A DNA stretch of 64,000 nt, taken from assembly GCA_964385635.1 (NCBI GenBank), contig CAYLPU010000015.1:1-64000 (forward strand), given 5' to 3'. The position numbers were made by a program, and so were the translations under genes. Of the stretch, positions 1 to 8,358 are shown piece after piece. The number at the start of each line of letters is the position of its first letter. Positions within the stretch are counted from its first letter, which is position 1. Source of the stretch: CAYLPU01 sp964385635 (GTDB taxonomy: Bacteria; Chloroflexota; Anaerolineae; B4-G1). The notes beneath the pieces were generated by a model. It saw nothing but the letters and a program-made list of their open reading frames with translations. It made no database searches and was not told where the DNA came from.

Positions 1-2377
1 GGACCGCCTCCTCGCTGGCGGCGAGCGCCTGCTGGAGCAGTGCCACCCGCCCCGCATGTCTCTCTTCCAGCCCCGCCAGGTCGCTGTAGCTGTTGGAGGC
101 GTTGTTGAGGGACGAAGCCAGTTCGGCCTGGAGGCCCAGGTCGCGGTAGAGCCGTGCCGCCTCCTCGCTGGCGGCGAGCGCCTGCTGGAGCAGTGCCACC
201 CGCCCCGCCCGAGTCTCTTCCAGCCCCGCCAGGTCGCTGTAGCATCCCGAGGCGTTGTTGAGGGACGAAGCCAGGTCGGCCTGGAGGCCCAGGTCGCGGC
301 GGATACGAACCGCCTCCTCGCTGGCGGCGAGCGCCTGCTGGAGCAGTGCCACCCGCCCCTCCCGTCTCTCTTCCAGCCCCGCCAGGTCGCTGTAGAAGAC
401 CGAGGCGTTGTTGAGGGTAGTTCCCAAATACCTTGTGTGCCCGACGGCGCGAAAGTCGGCTATGGCCAGGTCGCCCAGTTCCATTGCCTCTGCCGCGGCC
501 ATCTGCCGTTCCCGGGCCGTCCGTGTATGGGGAATCTGGCCCGAATAGAATGAGGAGAGTGAGCCTCGCAACAATCCCAGTGCCAACTCCTCCCCCGGGG
601 CCTCCGGGCGGGCAGACCGGACAAAGCGATGGAAGTTGCCCGGCTCCTCGGGCACTGCCTCCAGCGTGACGTCGTGAGCGGCGAAGGCATCCGGATCCCG
701 CCGGAGCCAGCCCTGCCGCACCAGCGCTCGGGCAGCGGTCTCGAATTCCTCGCGCCTATACTGCAGGGTGCGCCTGAAGAGGAACTCTGCCAGCCGCGCG
801 TTCAAGGGGCACGATATCCGGTACAGGAAGTGGAGCACGCCCAACAAATCCTGCATGCAGGGGCCATTGGGCCGGTCCGCCAGACGCTGGTAGAGGTAGC
901 GCCAGGTCTCTAACAAATCGTCCGGCAGGCGGGTCACGTCGGCAGCGCGCACGGGCCGGCCTTCCTCCTGCTGTCCTTGCAGCAGTTTGCCGGTGGAGAG
1001 GGCGAAGAGCGGACCACCGTCCCCACGCCGGATGTGGCGGGCGAAAGTCTCGCGGGCGGCCTCGTCCAGCGCCAGTCCCAGCGCCTCAGCCACCGCCTCG
1101 GCCATCCGGGCTGCCTGGCCCGCGTCGAAGGGTCGCAGCCGCAGGGGTTCGGTTTCTATGCCCACCCGGCGACGGAAGTCAGGCGTCACCCGCTCCTGCA
1201 CAGCCCCCTCGTGTTGGTCTCGGTAGGCGGCGAGCACGCGCAGACCTTCCCCCTGCTCAGCCAGCCGCGACACTGCGTCGGCGAATAGATCGGGCTTCTC
1301 GTGGACGTCGTCCCACAGGAGTTGGTAGGGGGTGTGAATGCGCCGCGATTGGGCGGTGAGGCGGCTCAGGTCATCGGCCCGGAAATGGCGAGCGACGACG
1401 ACCACGGGCCAATCGGGCCGGGCCAGGGCCAGTTTGATCAAAGCGTGGCTCTTGCCGCTGCCCGGTCGCCCCGCCACCAGCACTCCCCCGGTGTCCAGCG
1501 CCGCAGCCAGTTCCGGCCGCTCGACGAAACAACTGGGACGGTCGGGGGGCATCTTCAACTCCCGGTAGAGTTCGTCCTCTGTAGGACGACGGAAGAGGCG
1601 GAAAGGCGGCGCACCGGGGCGGGGGAGGCCCTGGATCTGATCAGATGCGCGGCGCAAATCGCCGGCGTCCAGTTGCCCGGCGTGAGGAGCCGCCTCCGCC
1701 ACCTGCGCCAGGAGCACGTCGAGTATCTGATCGGCGGTGGTTGCGTCGGGCACGCCCGCCATGATAAGCCGTCCGCGCAGGTCACTGCGCCAGGCGTCGG
1801 GCGGGGACGCACGCCGCACGTAGAGTCGCTTGAGGAATGCAAGCAGGTCATCACCGGGCTCGGTGCTCAGGAGAGCGGGGAGTTTCTGTGCCCACGTTTG
1901 CTCCGGGCCGGTGGACGCGGCGACGAAGTGGTCCCACTCGTGATGCTGGCGGGCCTGCGCCAGCCACTCGCCGAAACCAGTGACATTGGCGTGCGCACGA
2001 TGGTCTACCGCCAGTTCGACCCGGTCGAGAGAGTCGGGGGCCAGGTCAATCTGGCCGGAGGTCGCGCCATTGTAGAGTTGCCGCAGCGCCTTGCCGAAGG
2101 GCTTGTCGGGGTTCCACTCCACGCGGACGGAGGGGCCGGCCTTGGCCTGGATAGCCCAGCGGGTGCCGGTCTCGAACTCCAGGATCAGGTCGTCGATCAC
2201 CTCGGGAGCCTGCAATTGCACCCGGCGGGCCGCGCCGGGCCCCAATCCAGCCTCCTCGCCCATCAGAATGTAGACACAGAACTCGACCCCCAGCCGCAGT
2301 TCGAAGGCTGCTCCGGTCCAGTTGGCCCGCCCACCGATGGATGCTCGTTCCACTGCCTGCTCCTTTCGGCCAGCCAT
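1..2377 (-). CDS. Nuclease-like STAND-type NTPase with TPR repeats, C-terminus beyond window
   Basis: The frame runs from ATG at 2377 off the left edge, giving at least 792 residues. Residues 1-130 look like a PD-(D/E)xK nuclease-type domain: IDDLILEF (D62, D63) followed by WAIQAKAG, a QxK variant (Q77, K79) as in DUF4297/Cap4-type nucleases. A P-loop follows (GRPGSGKS, K309) and a Walker B-like LLWDDVH (D356, D357). From about residue 640 come TPR-like repeats of 51 residues containing LLQQALAASEEA and DLGLQA; the DNA repeats every 153 bp at 84, 237 and 390 with few changes. Effector-NTPase-repeat order is that of antiviral STAND proteins. The nuclease call is by pattern only; the NTPase and TPR calls are firm. 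A weak AGGA lies just upstream of the ATG. It is the last gene of a minus-strand defence cluster. Confidence 0.75.
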   Translation of the reverse strand, partial: MAGRKEQAVERASIGGRANWTGAAFELRLGVEFCVYILMGEEAGLGPGAARRVQLQAPEVIDDLILEFETGTRWAIQAKAGPSVRVEWNPDKPFGKALRQLYNGATSGQIDLAPDSLDRVELAVDHRAHANVTGFGEWLAQARQHHEWDHFVAASTGPEQTWAQKLPALLSTEPGDDLLAFLKRLYVRRASPPDAWRSDLRGRLIMAGVPDATTADQILDVLLAQVAEAAPHAGQLDAGDLRRASDQIQGLPRPGAPPFRLFRRPTEDELYRELKMPPDRPSCFVERPELAAALDTGGVLVAGRPGSGKSHALIKLALARPDWPVVVVARHFRADDLSRLTAQSRRIHTPYQLLWDDVHEKPDLFADAVSRLAEQGEGLRVLAAYRDQHEGAVQERVTPDFRRRVGIETEPLRLRPFDAGQAARMAEAVAEALGLALDEAARETFARHIRRGDGGPLFALSTGKLLQGQQEEGRPVRAADVTRLPDDLLETWRYLYQRLADRPNGPCMQDLLGVLHFLYRISCPLNARLAEFLFRRTLQYRREEFETAARALVRQGWLRRDPDAFAAHDVTLEAVPEEPGNFHRFVRSARPEAPGEELALGLLRGSLSSFYSGQIPHTRTARERQMAAAEAMELGDLAIADFRAVGHTRYLGTTLNNASVFYSDLAGLEERREGRVALLQQALAASEEAVRIRRDLGLQADLASSLNNASGCYSDLAGLEETRAGRVALLQQALAASEEAARLYRDLGLQAELASSLNNASNSYSDLAGLEERHAGRVALLQQALAASEEAV
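60..450 (-). repeat. Tandem 153-bp coding repeats (51-residue TPR units)
   Basis: Three near-identical copies of a 153-bp unit lie inside the TPR part of the left-edge NTPase gene, with equivalent points at 84, 237 and 390. The region continues out of the window. Most differences are clustered in a few codons (for example LNNASNSYSDL, LNNASGCYSDL and LNNASVFYSDL), as expected of recent repeat expansion with selected variable positions. Confidence 0.85.
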
Positions 2378-2383
2378 CTTGTC

Positions 2384-2822
2384 CTAAATCTCTTCCAGCA
2401 GCCACTCCGCCCGCTGCGTCAGGGTCTCAAACCGCCGCCTGAGCCTATCCGCAGGCTCGTTCTGGATCTCCACGAAGAAAGGCTCCGTGGGATGTGGCGA
2501 CTGGATGTGGGAATGTGCGGTTTTCAAAAGCGGAGCCCAGGCGGGCGGCGACGACCTTCTGCAGGGCGTGTCCCTCACGGATAGCCTCCACGTCCTCCGG
2601 CGACAACTGTGCCCCGACGCGGAGGCGCATCCGCCCGCCGCCCGCGATCAGGTGAGCGATGCCCGCTGCTGCCACGGCCAGGGCGCTCGAGGTGAAGAAG
2701 CCGGTCATCCGGTCGTAGCGGGTGCTGGCCCGCAGAGCCGGGATGTAGAACTGGTGCAACCGGTCGTCGGAGGGACCGTAGGAGATCCGGAACGAATAGT
2801 TACGTAATGAGGCCATTCTCAC
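2384..2822 (-). pseudogene. Remnant of PLD-domain anti-phage helicase, frameshifted and deleted
   Basis: Frame 2822 to about 2510 encodes a good N-terminus: RNYSFRISYGPSDDRLHQFY, then YDRMTGFFTSSALAVAAAG and RLRVGAQLSPEDVEAI. This matches the N-terminal phospholipase-D-like domain of large PLD helicases found in bacterial defence islands. The frame stops at 2445. A second frame (about 2500 to 2384) encodes what looks like a protein C-terminus: TEPFFVEIQNEPADRLRRRF and ending AEWLLEEI. The catalytic PLD HKD motif and the whole helicase are missing. I read this as the two ends of one or two genes joined by a deletion. That the C-terminal piece belongs to the same protein is a guess. Confidence 0.6.
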
Positions 2823-2842
2823 CCACCGTCCTATCTTCTCTG

Positions 2843-5785
2843 CTACGCGCGCACCAGCCTGGAGCCTTCGGTGGTAATCCGAGCTAGATGAAGGTAGCGA
2901 GGCAAGGTCGCAATGTCATCCTGGGTCATATTGTCCAGCAACTGAACCAGGTCAGCAGCATCTATCAGCCGCCTTATTCGCGGGTCTGCGGTGAGTACGT
3001 CTAGTCTAGCTTTGAGAGACTCTGGTGGATCAGCGACAAGATCTGTTCTTCCAGACTCAATCTCCCTCAGGTCCTCTCGCGTCCGGTAAGCTTGCATTAG
3101 ACGATTGACAAAGCCGGGGTCGCCCATCATCGCCGCGATCAGGTCGGGCCAACGCGTTGCGATAATCACCAACTTAGCCAGCAAGTCTAGTCGGATCTCT
3201 CTCCGCTCCAACAAGCCCCTCCGGTTGGCGATCAAAGCCTGAAGTCGGAAGATGTTGATAAACCGCTTAATCTTGCGCGGGTTGAGCCCCAGGTACTGGA
3301 TCGCCCTGTGGATAGCACGTCTTACTTCCTCGGAATCATCGAAGGATCTGGCGAATACCTCCTGTCTTGCCTTGGCTACCGCTTCCCGCGGTATGTCTGG
3401 TCTGGCTGTCTCTACCGCTCCAGAGGCTTCGTCCAGTGACTTACCTGTTCTCTGCTCCGCTTCGATCAACTGCTCAGCTTCTGACACCTCTACCTCTCGC
3501 GGCTTTTCTGGTGGTTTTCCTCCCAGTGCGTCAAGGTTCGCATCAACAAAGGATTCTACCAGCTTCGGGTCGGCCCTTGGGATGCGGAAGTTGATCTGGA
3601 CGATCTTCTCCAAGAAGCGTTGACCCAATGTCAACCCGCTCGGGTCATCAGCATCGTCGAGATAGCTTTGCAGGCTCTCATATTTCGCCTCGATGCTGCC
3701 TGCCACCGCCTGGGCATCCATACCGATGACAAAAACACAGTGTTTTGCATCAAGTAAGATGTTGATCGCCTCAATGATCTCAGCTGGTTTCGGCGGTGCG
3801 CACCGGTCGAGGTCATCAATGAACACGACTAGCGGCCATCTGCCACCCTCAGTTACAACGTCTATCACCCGCTTGAAGTCTTGCTCGAATTGAGCCAGGA
3901 AGCCAACCCGCTCCTTATACTTCGGTTCGCGGACATACTGGCCAATTCTCAGGTCGAATGGACCAGCGATGCGACCATAAGCCTCCTTACCAGCGGCGAA
4001 AAGGGCTATGATGAATCCCACGCCACCGACAATCTGGACATATTGCCACAATCTCTGGATAGATTCCTGCAAAGTATTTCCCAGCCCCAGCGATGCCATT
4101 CCAAAAACCACCGCCCCCAGGAAGCCAATGCCAAGGACATACGCTAGCGACTTGAGGACGCTCTGCAACAGTTGTCCCCAGTCAAACCGCTTCCAGTTCA
4201 ATTCCACCCAGAACCAAGATCGTTGCCACACGTTGAATTGCTTGCGGACTTGGGCGAGGATTTCCAGGGCCAGTGCTGCCCAGAGAGATTCCTCCTGATC
4301 ATATTTCCAGGCGTTGAACCAGACGGTTGGGAATGAGCGCTCGCGCTTTTTTTTCTTCTTCTCTCCCTGTCCCGTCAGTTGATCCCTGATCATAAGCATC
4401 AGGGTAGTCTTGCCCATACCCCAAGCTGCGTTTATCCCTATCGTCAGTGGCTTTGCGGTCTTTTCATTCTTGATGAAATCGGCTAGCGCCTCCGCGTAGT
4501 CCGAGAACCCTAGCAGGTCAACCTCGCTCGGGCTGTCGGCCAGAGCGCGAGTGGCGATCTTGATTCGCTCAGGTTGCTCTGGCTCAACTGGGGGCACCTG
4601 CGCCGCTGCCCGTGCTTCTCCCAGAACTTGCTTTCTCAGCTCCTCCGGCAGGTGTGGCGCCAGTCCCTCTAGCGCTTGCCCCCGTGCTACCTCGTCCTCC
4701 ATCGCTCGCACCACTTCCAGGGCTGCCTGGGAGTCCAGCGAGCCATCACGGACCCGTGACACAAGATCATCAACACGGATAAGTCTCCCCAGGGCACCCG
4801 CAGCCGCCTGGCGTACGTACTTGGACACATCCGCGAGGGCCTTAACGAGGGAGACGACGTCCTCCAGGTCACCGATGATTTCCAAGACCCTCACCGCCGC
4901 CCGACGCAACTTCCACGAGGATCGATCCTCCAGGGCCCTCTCAAGGAGAGACAAGGCACTGAGTTTACTTTCTCTCACCGCTGCGATAGCCCCCCGCCGT
5001 TCATTCTCGTCAGCGTCACGCAGAATGGCTTCTAGTTCCAGGACAGCCCGCCGGTAATCCTCCCCCTCCAGGTCATGTAGAACAGCAAAGATGTGCTCCA
5101 CGCTTTCGTAACCGGCATCTTCTGGCTCTTTGCGCTCTCGATCAACTCTTCCCTCGCGAGTCAGTCCTCGTGGCTCCTCCTGAACCCGCCTCTCCGGCTC
5201 CCACGGCATCAGATCGCGCAATGCCTCGACGGGAATAGCGAACGCAACAGCGCCCAACCGCTCGTGTCTATCCGGCGAGGCGATTCGGACGACCATCCCA
5301 ATAACTCCGCCTTCATCTACATCCCAGATCGGAGCACCGCTGAAGCCTACTGTTATCTCGTCGGATTTGATCTGTAGGAGTGTCCGCCCGGCCTCCGTCA
5401 CGTATCCCATCAACTCTACCGCAGCCCACATACCAACCACGTCCCCCATCTCAGGGAAACCAAAGACCCGCGCCTCTCCGCCCTCCCGACCGCGTGAAGA
5501 GGCCAGGATAGCCGGGGCAACGCCCTCTGGAAGTGAACCGCTCAATCGAAGGAAAGCCACATCTGCATCGGGGTGCCAACCATCCTTCAGAGCCACGGCT
5601 TGCCTTGACACACCCACGTTGTGGAAGACCAGTCTCACCTCGCCACCTGGTCCCGCTCCGCCTGCCTCCACCACGTGCGAGCAGGTCACTACCAGGTCAG
5701 GAGCGACGACGAAACCAGTGCCAACGGGCCGACCGTCTTCCCTCTCTATTCGAACGACACAGGCTTCAGGCCTCACCTCACTCAT
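2843..5785 (-). CDS. Trypsin-like protease - HEAT - KAP P-loop NTPase fusion
   Basis: A 980-residue protein with three parts. Residues 1-195 are a trypsin-fold serine protease with a plausible intact triad: H37 (TCSHVV), D75 (DADVAFLRL) and S149 (GFSGAPIW). Residues about 225-390 are HEAT-like helical repeats (LRRAAVRVLEIIGD, VRQAAAGALGRL). Residues about 425-970 are a KAP-family NTPase: Walker A AAWGMGKTT (456-461), the family motif NAWKYDQEESLW, two membrane segments inserted at about 545-570 and 585-600, and Walker B FIDDLDRC (655-662) followed by FVIGMDAQAV. KAP NTPases with inserted membrane helices are thought to act at the inner membrane face. A regulated protease triggered by the NTPase is an inference. 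Start ATG at 5785 follows a purine-rich GGGGGAG. It stands between remnants of an older defence system. Confidence 0.88.
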   Translation of the reverse strand: MSEVRPEACVVRIEREDGRPVGTGFVVAPDLVVTCSHVVEAGGAGPGGEVRLVFHNVGVSRQAVALKDGWHPDADVAFLRLSGSLPEGVAPAILASSRGREGGEARVFGFPEMGDVVGMWAAVELMGYVTEAGRTLLQIKSDEITVGFSGAPIWDVDEGGVIGMVVRIASPDRHERLGAVAFAIPVEALRDLMPWEPERRVQEEPRGLTREGRVDRERKEPEDAGYESVEHIFAVLHDLEGEDYRRAVLELEAILRDADENERRGAIAAVRESKLSALSLLERALEDRSSWKLRRAAVRVLEIIGDLEDVVSLVKALADVSKYVRQAAAGALGRLIRVDDLVSRVRDGSLDSQAALEVVRAMEDEVARGQALEGLAPHLPEELRKQVLGEARAAAQVPPVEPEQPERIKIATRALADSPSEVDLLGFSDYAEALADFIKNEKTAKPLTIGINAAWGMGKTTLMLMIRDQLTGQGEKKKKKRERSFPTVWFNAWKYDQEESLWAALALEILAQVRKQFNVWQRSWFWVELNWKRFDWGQLLQSVLKSLAYVLGIGFLGAVVFGMASLGLGNTLQESIQRLWQYVQIVGGVGFIIALFAAGKEAYGRIAGPFDLRIGQYVREPKYKERVGFLAQFEQDFKRVIDVVTEGGRWPLVVFIDDLDRCAPPKPAEIIEAINILLDAKHCVFVIGMDAQAVAGSIEAKYESLQSYLDDADDPSGLTLGQRFLEKIVQINFRIPRADPKLVESFVDANLDALGGKPPEKPREVEVSEAEQLIEAEQRTGKSLDEASGAVETARPDIPREAVAKARQEVFARSFDDSEEVRRAIHRAIQYLGLNPRKIKRFINIFRLQALIANRRGLLERREIRLDLLAKLVIIATRWPDLIAAMMGDPGFVNRLMQAYRTREDLREIESGRTDLVADPPESLKARLDVLTADPRIRRLIDAADLVQLLDNMTQDDIATLPRYLHLARITTEGSRLVRA

Positions 5786-5840
5786 CTCAACGCTCCCCCA
5801 TGCATTCTGACACCGCCAGCTCCCTGGCTTGTGGAATCAC

Positions 5841-5975
5841 CTATACTTGAAACCGCATCTGCTCCGGCCTCGCCTCCGGCCTCGCCTCCGGCTCCTCCTC
5901 CACCCGCACCTCCAACTCCTCGAAGAATGCCAACCGCAACCGATCCAGAACCTCCGCCTCGGGATGGACGTACAA
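5841..5975 (-). pseudogene. Duplicate fragment of DUF1156 methylase C-terminus
   Basis: The last 30 or so codons (ending at the TAG at 5841-5843) encode EAEVLDRLRLAFFEELEVRV and an acidic tail ending EQMRFQV. This is nearly the same as the tail of the DUF1156 fragment at 6559-7455. The upstream part (RARVKSKLVRP in another frame) matches RTQIKGKFVRP of that gene, so one frameshift separates the two pieces. The acidic tail has a short expansion (PEARPEARPEQ). No start or catalytic region remains. Downstream up to the trypsin-KAP gene (5786-5840) I see nothing more. Confidence 0.7.
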
Positions 5976-6065
5976 GCTTGCTCTTGACACGGGCGCGCAG
6001 ACTAGCTTGCTCCAGATCAACCTAGCACGTGCGCCACGCCCTCTGGTCGCTCGACGAGGCGCCGC

Positions 6066-6094
6066 TTTACAAATTTCCACAGGTGGGGTATTAT
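6066..6094 (+). promoter_or_regulatory. Sigma70-type promoter for DUF4258/YgiT pair
   Basis: TTTACA at 6066-6071 and TATTAT at 6089-6094 with a 17-bp spacer, ending 18 bp before the small ORF at 6112. Position and spacing fit a vegetative promoter for the toxin-antitoxin pair. Confidence 0.5.
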
Positions 6095-6111
6095 ACCATA
6101 GGGAATGACCT

Positions 6112-6213
6112 ATGGACATTGCCCGCATCCGTGGATTGTACCGAGAAGGTCGCTTCACTTTCTTCTTCCACGCCTTTCGGATCGCCTACCGTAAGCGGCG
6201 AAAGGGTGCTTGA
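6112..6213 (+). pseudogene. Truncated DUF4258-like toxin, 33 residues
   Basis: The ORF starts MDIARIRGLYREGRF and continues FHAFR, which matches the usual start of DUF4258 proteins (DI..IR....GR..F..HA). It then ends abruptly in a basic stretch, YRKRRKGA, after 33 residues, whereas family members have about 80-100. The central and C-terminal parts are missing, so I take it for an internally deleted toxin. Its TGA shares one base with the ATG of the YgiT-type gene, the arrangement expected for a toxin-antitoxin pair. It is too short for most gene callers. Confidence 0.5.
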
Positions 6214-6512
6214 TGAACGAACAAGTAACGTGTCCGGTTTGCCAGTCCAGGATGGTATGGGAGCGCCGCACAATTCGATACGAACGTGAAGGGGTCCAGA
6301 TCACCCTGGAGAACGTGTGGGTGAGTGTCTGTCCCGAGTGCGGGCATGAAACCGTGCCTGGTCCGCTGGCTATTCAAGTGCTGAACCTGGCCGATCAGTT
6401 GTTCCGCTCCGCGCAGCAACTTCAGGCCGCTACCCACTTGCCGATGCCCTGTGTATCGTTCGCCTTTCCCGAGACGGAGACTGTCCCCGAGGCACTGTTA
6501 TCCCTCGCATAG
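6213..6512 (+). CDS. YgiT-type zinc-finger antitoxin
   Basis: A 99-residue protein with two CxxC knuckles, CPVCQ near the start and CPECGHE after about 30 residues, the zinc-binding N-terminus of YgiT/MqsA-like antitoxins. The usual C-terminal helix-turn-helix seen in full MqsA is not obvious; the rest is a short helical tail (LNLADQLFRSAQQLQAA). It follows a truncated DUF4258-like toxin and overlaps it by one base. DUF4258-YgiT pairs are a known toxin-antitoxin arrangement. With the toxin broken, this antitoxin is probably an orphan. The ATG at 6213 is chosen because of the stop-start overlap; a TTG one codon upstream is also in frame. Confidence 0.75.
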   Translation: MNEQVTCPVCQSRMVWERRTIRYEREGVQITLENVWVSVCPECGHETVPGPLAIQVLNLADQLFRSAQQLQAATHLPMPCVSFAFPETETVPEALLSLA

Positions 6513-6558
6513 CCAGGCAACGTCCCGTTTGCTCAGAGGTTGACGGTTTACTTACTGC

Positions 6559-7455
6559 TCACATCAACCGCATCTGCTCCAATTTTGCCTCCGCCTCCTC
6601 CTCCACCCGCACCTCCAACTCCTCGAAGAACGCCAACCGCAGCCGGTCGAGGACCTCCGCCTCGGGCCGGACGAACTTGCCCTTGATCTGCGTGCGCGGA
6701 ATAGCGTTGATCAGCGCCTGCAAGCAGGCCTTGAAAGTACCGTCGTTCCGCAACCCGGCCTGCTTGAGGAAAGTCTCGCAGGCCCGGGCTCCGTCTTCCT
6801 CGTAGACCAGCATCGCAGTGTGAACCGCGTCCAGCCAGGTGTTGAAGTGGTCCGCGTCGTGGTCGGCTTTGCCGCGGCCACGGCGCTGCCTGGGCGGCAG
6901 CAGGATCACGTCGCTGCCCTTCTTGCTGACCACGCGCCGTTTCACCAGGTCATGCTCTACGTCCAGCCCGGCCGTGAACGCCAATTTGCGGGCCTCATCG
7001 GCGGGAAAGCGCTCCGCACGGAAGGCGTCCCAGGCCATCAGGTACCAGTCAGTGGTCGGGTCGAACTGAACCTCGCGGCCCCCCAACAGCCCGCGCTTGC
7101 GCAGCCGGAATACCTCCTCGCGGGCCAGGTCGAGCGCGGTCTCGGGGCGGAGCGGTTTGGGCTCCCCCGTGCGCTCGTCCACCTCGCTGGTGAGGACAGG
7201 CCAGTGCTGGGAGATGACGGAGAGCACTGGGCCGAAGGTGCTGAGGTAGAGGTCCACGCCCTCAATGCCCCGCTCGGCGAACTCGGCCGCCTTCTCACGC
7301 GCCACCTGGCGCACGCGGGGCTGTATATCATCCCACCATACTGGGTGTGTGGGTGTGTGGGTATGGGAGCACGGTCTCCTTGTCCCCTTGTCCACCTTCT
7401 TACGGCAGGCCAGCAGGATGGTGCTGCGGGCGGCGTTCTTCTTCGCCTGGTGCAG
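6559..7455 (-). pseudogene. C-terminal fragment of DUF1156 anti-phage DNA methylase
   Basis: The open frame from about 7455 (after a stop at about 7460) to 6559 encodes roughly 295 residues resembling the C-terminal third of DUF1156 proteins, large adenine-specific DNA methylases linked to phage defence. It begins with the family-like ARSTILLACRKK, then IEGVDLYLSTFGPVLSVIS, TALDLAREEVFRLR, DWYLMAWDAF and KADHDADHFNTWLDAVHTAM. The methyltransferase motif (D/N-PPY) and the zinc ribbon that should precede this are absent. A GTG at 7395 could still allow translation of 278 residues, so a residual protein is possible. The break at about 7455 is sharp. The PLD-helicase remnant at 2384-2822 is a usual partner, so both are probably relics of one system. 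Confidence 0.7.
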
Positions 7456-7612
7456 TGGTAGTTACATTCTTTCACACAGGTGACCACACCCAGCCTCAAT
7501 CGCCCCGCCGCGACGCTGGCGCATCGTGGTTGAACATCAAGACGCGGGCGACTGGAGCAGCGCGATTTGTGTCCACGCGCCGCCGGGTGACCTCCGTCGC
7601 GACGAGGCTGTG

Positions 7613-8299
7613 CTAATCTGTCACCGGTGCTTCGATGGTGATGTCGGCGTTGAAATCATAGAGAGTCTGGGTCACGGTCCCGCCCGATGCTGGCTTGGAC
7701 ACGATCTTGCGGGGCAGGCCGTCCTCCACGCCGATCCAGGCCGTAATCTCAAGGGAACTGCCTTCCATCTCCGTGGTGTAGACGTACTTCTGGCACGGCA
7801 CGCCATCCACATCTTCGGTTCCTTCCAACCGGGCCTCCACGATGTCCTCTTCCGCGACGCCGGCTTCCGCGAGTGCCGTCCCTGTGCCACCGCCGGGTAT
7901 CTTGGTCCAGGTATCGTCAGACTTCACGTATAAGTCATCGCCGATGCCGATCATCTCCCCGAAGTCTGAGACCTGGTGGAATCTGTCGGGCAGGACGTAC
8001 TCGTAGAGAGATTCCATAGTCTGCCCCTCGCTTTCCACGATGATCTTCGCGCGATAGCTCGTCAGGTTTTTTAAGTCGGCGGACGATTGCACGATGATGT
8101 TTCTCACATCCTCAGGCGGGGCGGCGGGAGCCTCAGTCGCTGCCGTCTCCTCCGTTGCAGCAGGAACCTCGGCAGGGGCCTCAGTCGCAGCGGTAACATC
8201 CTCGGGCGCTGTTTCTTTCGTGCCACCGCAGGCCAACGCAAGCGCGAGCGCCAGGCCAAGAACCAGGACAGGTATCCATTGACGTTTTCTGATTTCCAT
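7613..8299 (-). CDS. Secreted lipoprotein, LolA/LppX-like
   Basis: A 228-residue lipoprotein. The signal peptide carries the lipobox LALACGG with the lipidated cysteine at residue 24. A Thr/Glu/Ala/Pro-rich linker follows (about residues 26-65). The mature part contains TSYRAKIIVESEGQTMESLY, a KSDDTWTKIP segment and YVYTTEMEGSSLEITAWI, a beta-rich pattern like LolA/LppX-type lipid- or ligand-binding lipoproteins, though the similarity is only by pattern. The ATG at 8299 is preferred over one at 8350 because GGAGACG lies about 5 bp before it and the signal peptide then starts normally. It is 59 bp downstream of the M20 peptidase gene and may be co-transcribed. The substrate is unknown. Between its stop and the DUF1156 fragment (7456-7612) I recognise nothing. 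Confidence 0.72.
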   Translation of the reverse strand: MEIRKRQWIPVLVLGLALALALACGGTKETAPEDVTAATEAPAEVPAATEETAATEAPAAPPEDVRNIIVQSSADLKNLTSYRAKIIVESEGQTMESLYEYVLPDRFHQVSDFGEMIGIGDDLYVKSDDTWTKIPGGGTGTALAEAGVAEEDIVEARLEGTEDVDGVPCQKYVYTTEMEGSSLEITAWIGVEDGLPRKIVSKPASGGTVTQTLYDFNADITIEAPVTD

Positions 8300-8358
8300 T
8301 TTTCGTCTCCTCTCATGCGATACGGCACGTGGGCGTGCCTTGCTCCTCAAAATGGCGG

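Noticed and set aside
60..450. Possible CRISPR array at the left edge
   Set aside because: The 153-bp units are adjacent, nearly identical throughout and encode 51-residue TPR units; there are no short repeats with unique spacers.
1301..2584. Long plus-strand open frame of 427 codons
   Set aside because: It is antisense to the NTPase gene, whose minus-strand frame has Walker motifs and TPR repeats. The plus-strand product has no recognisable domain; GC-rich DNA keeps the opposite frame open.
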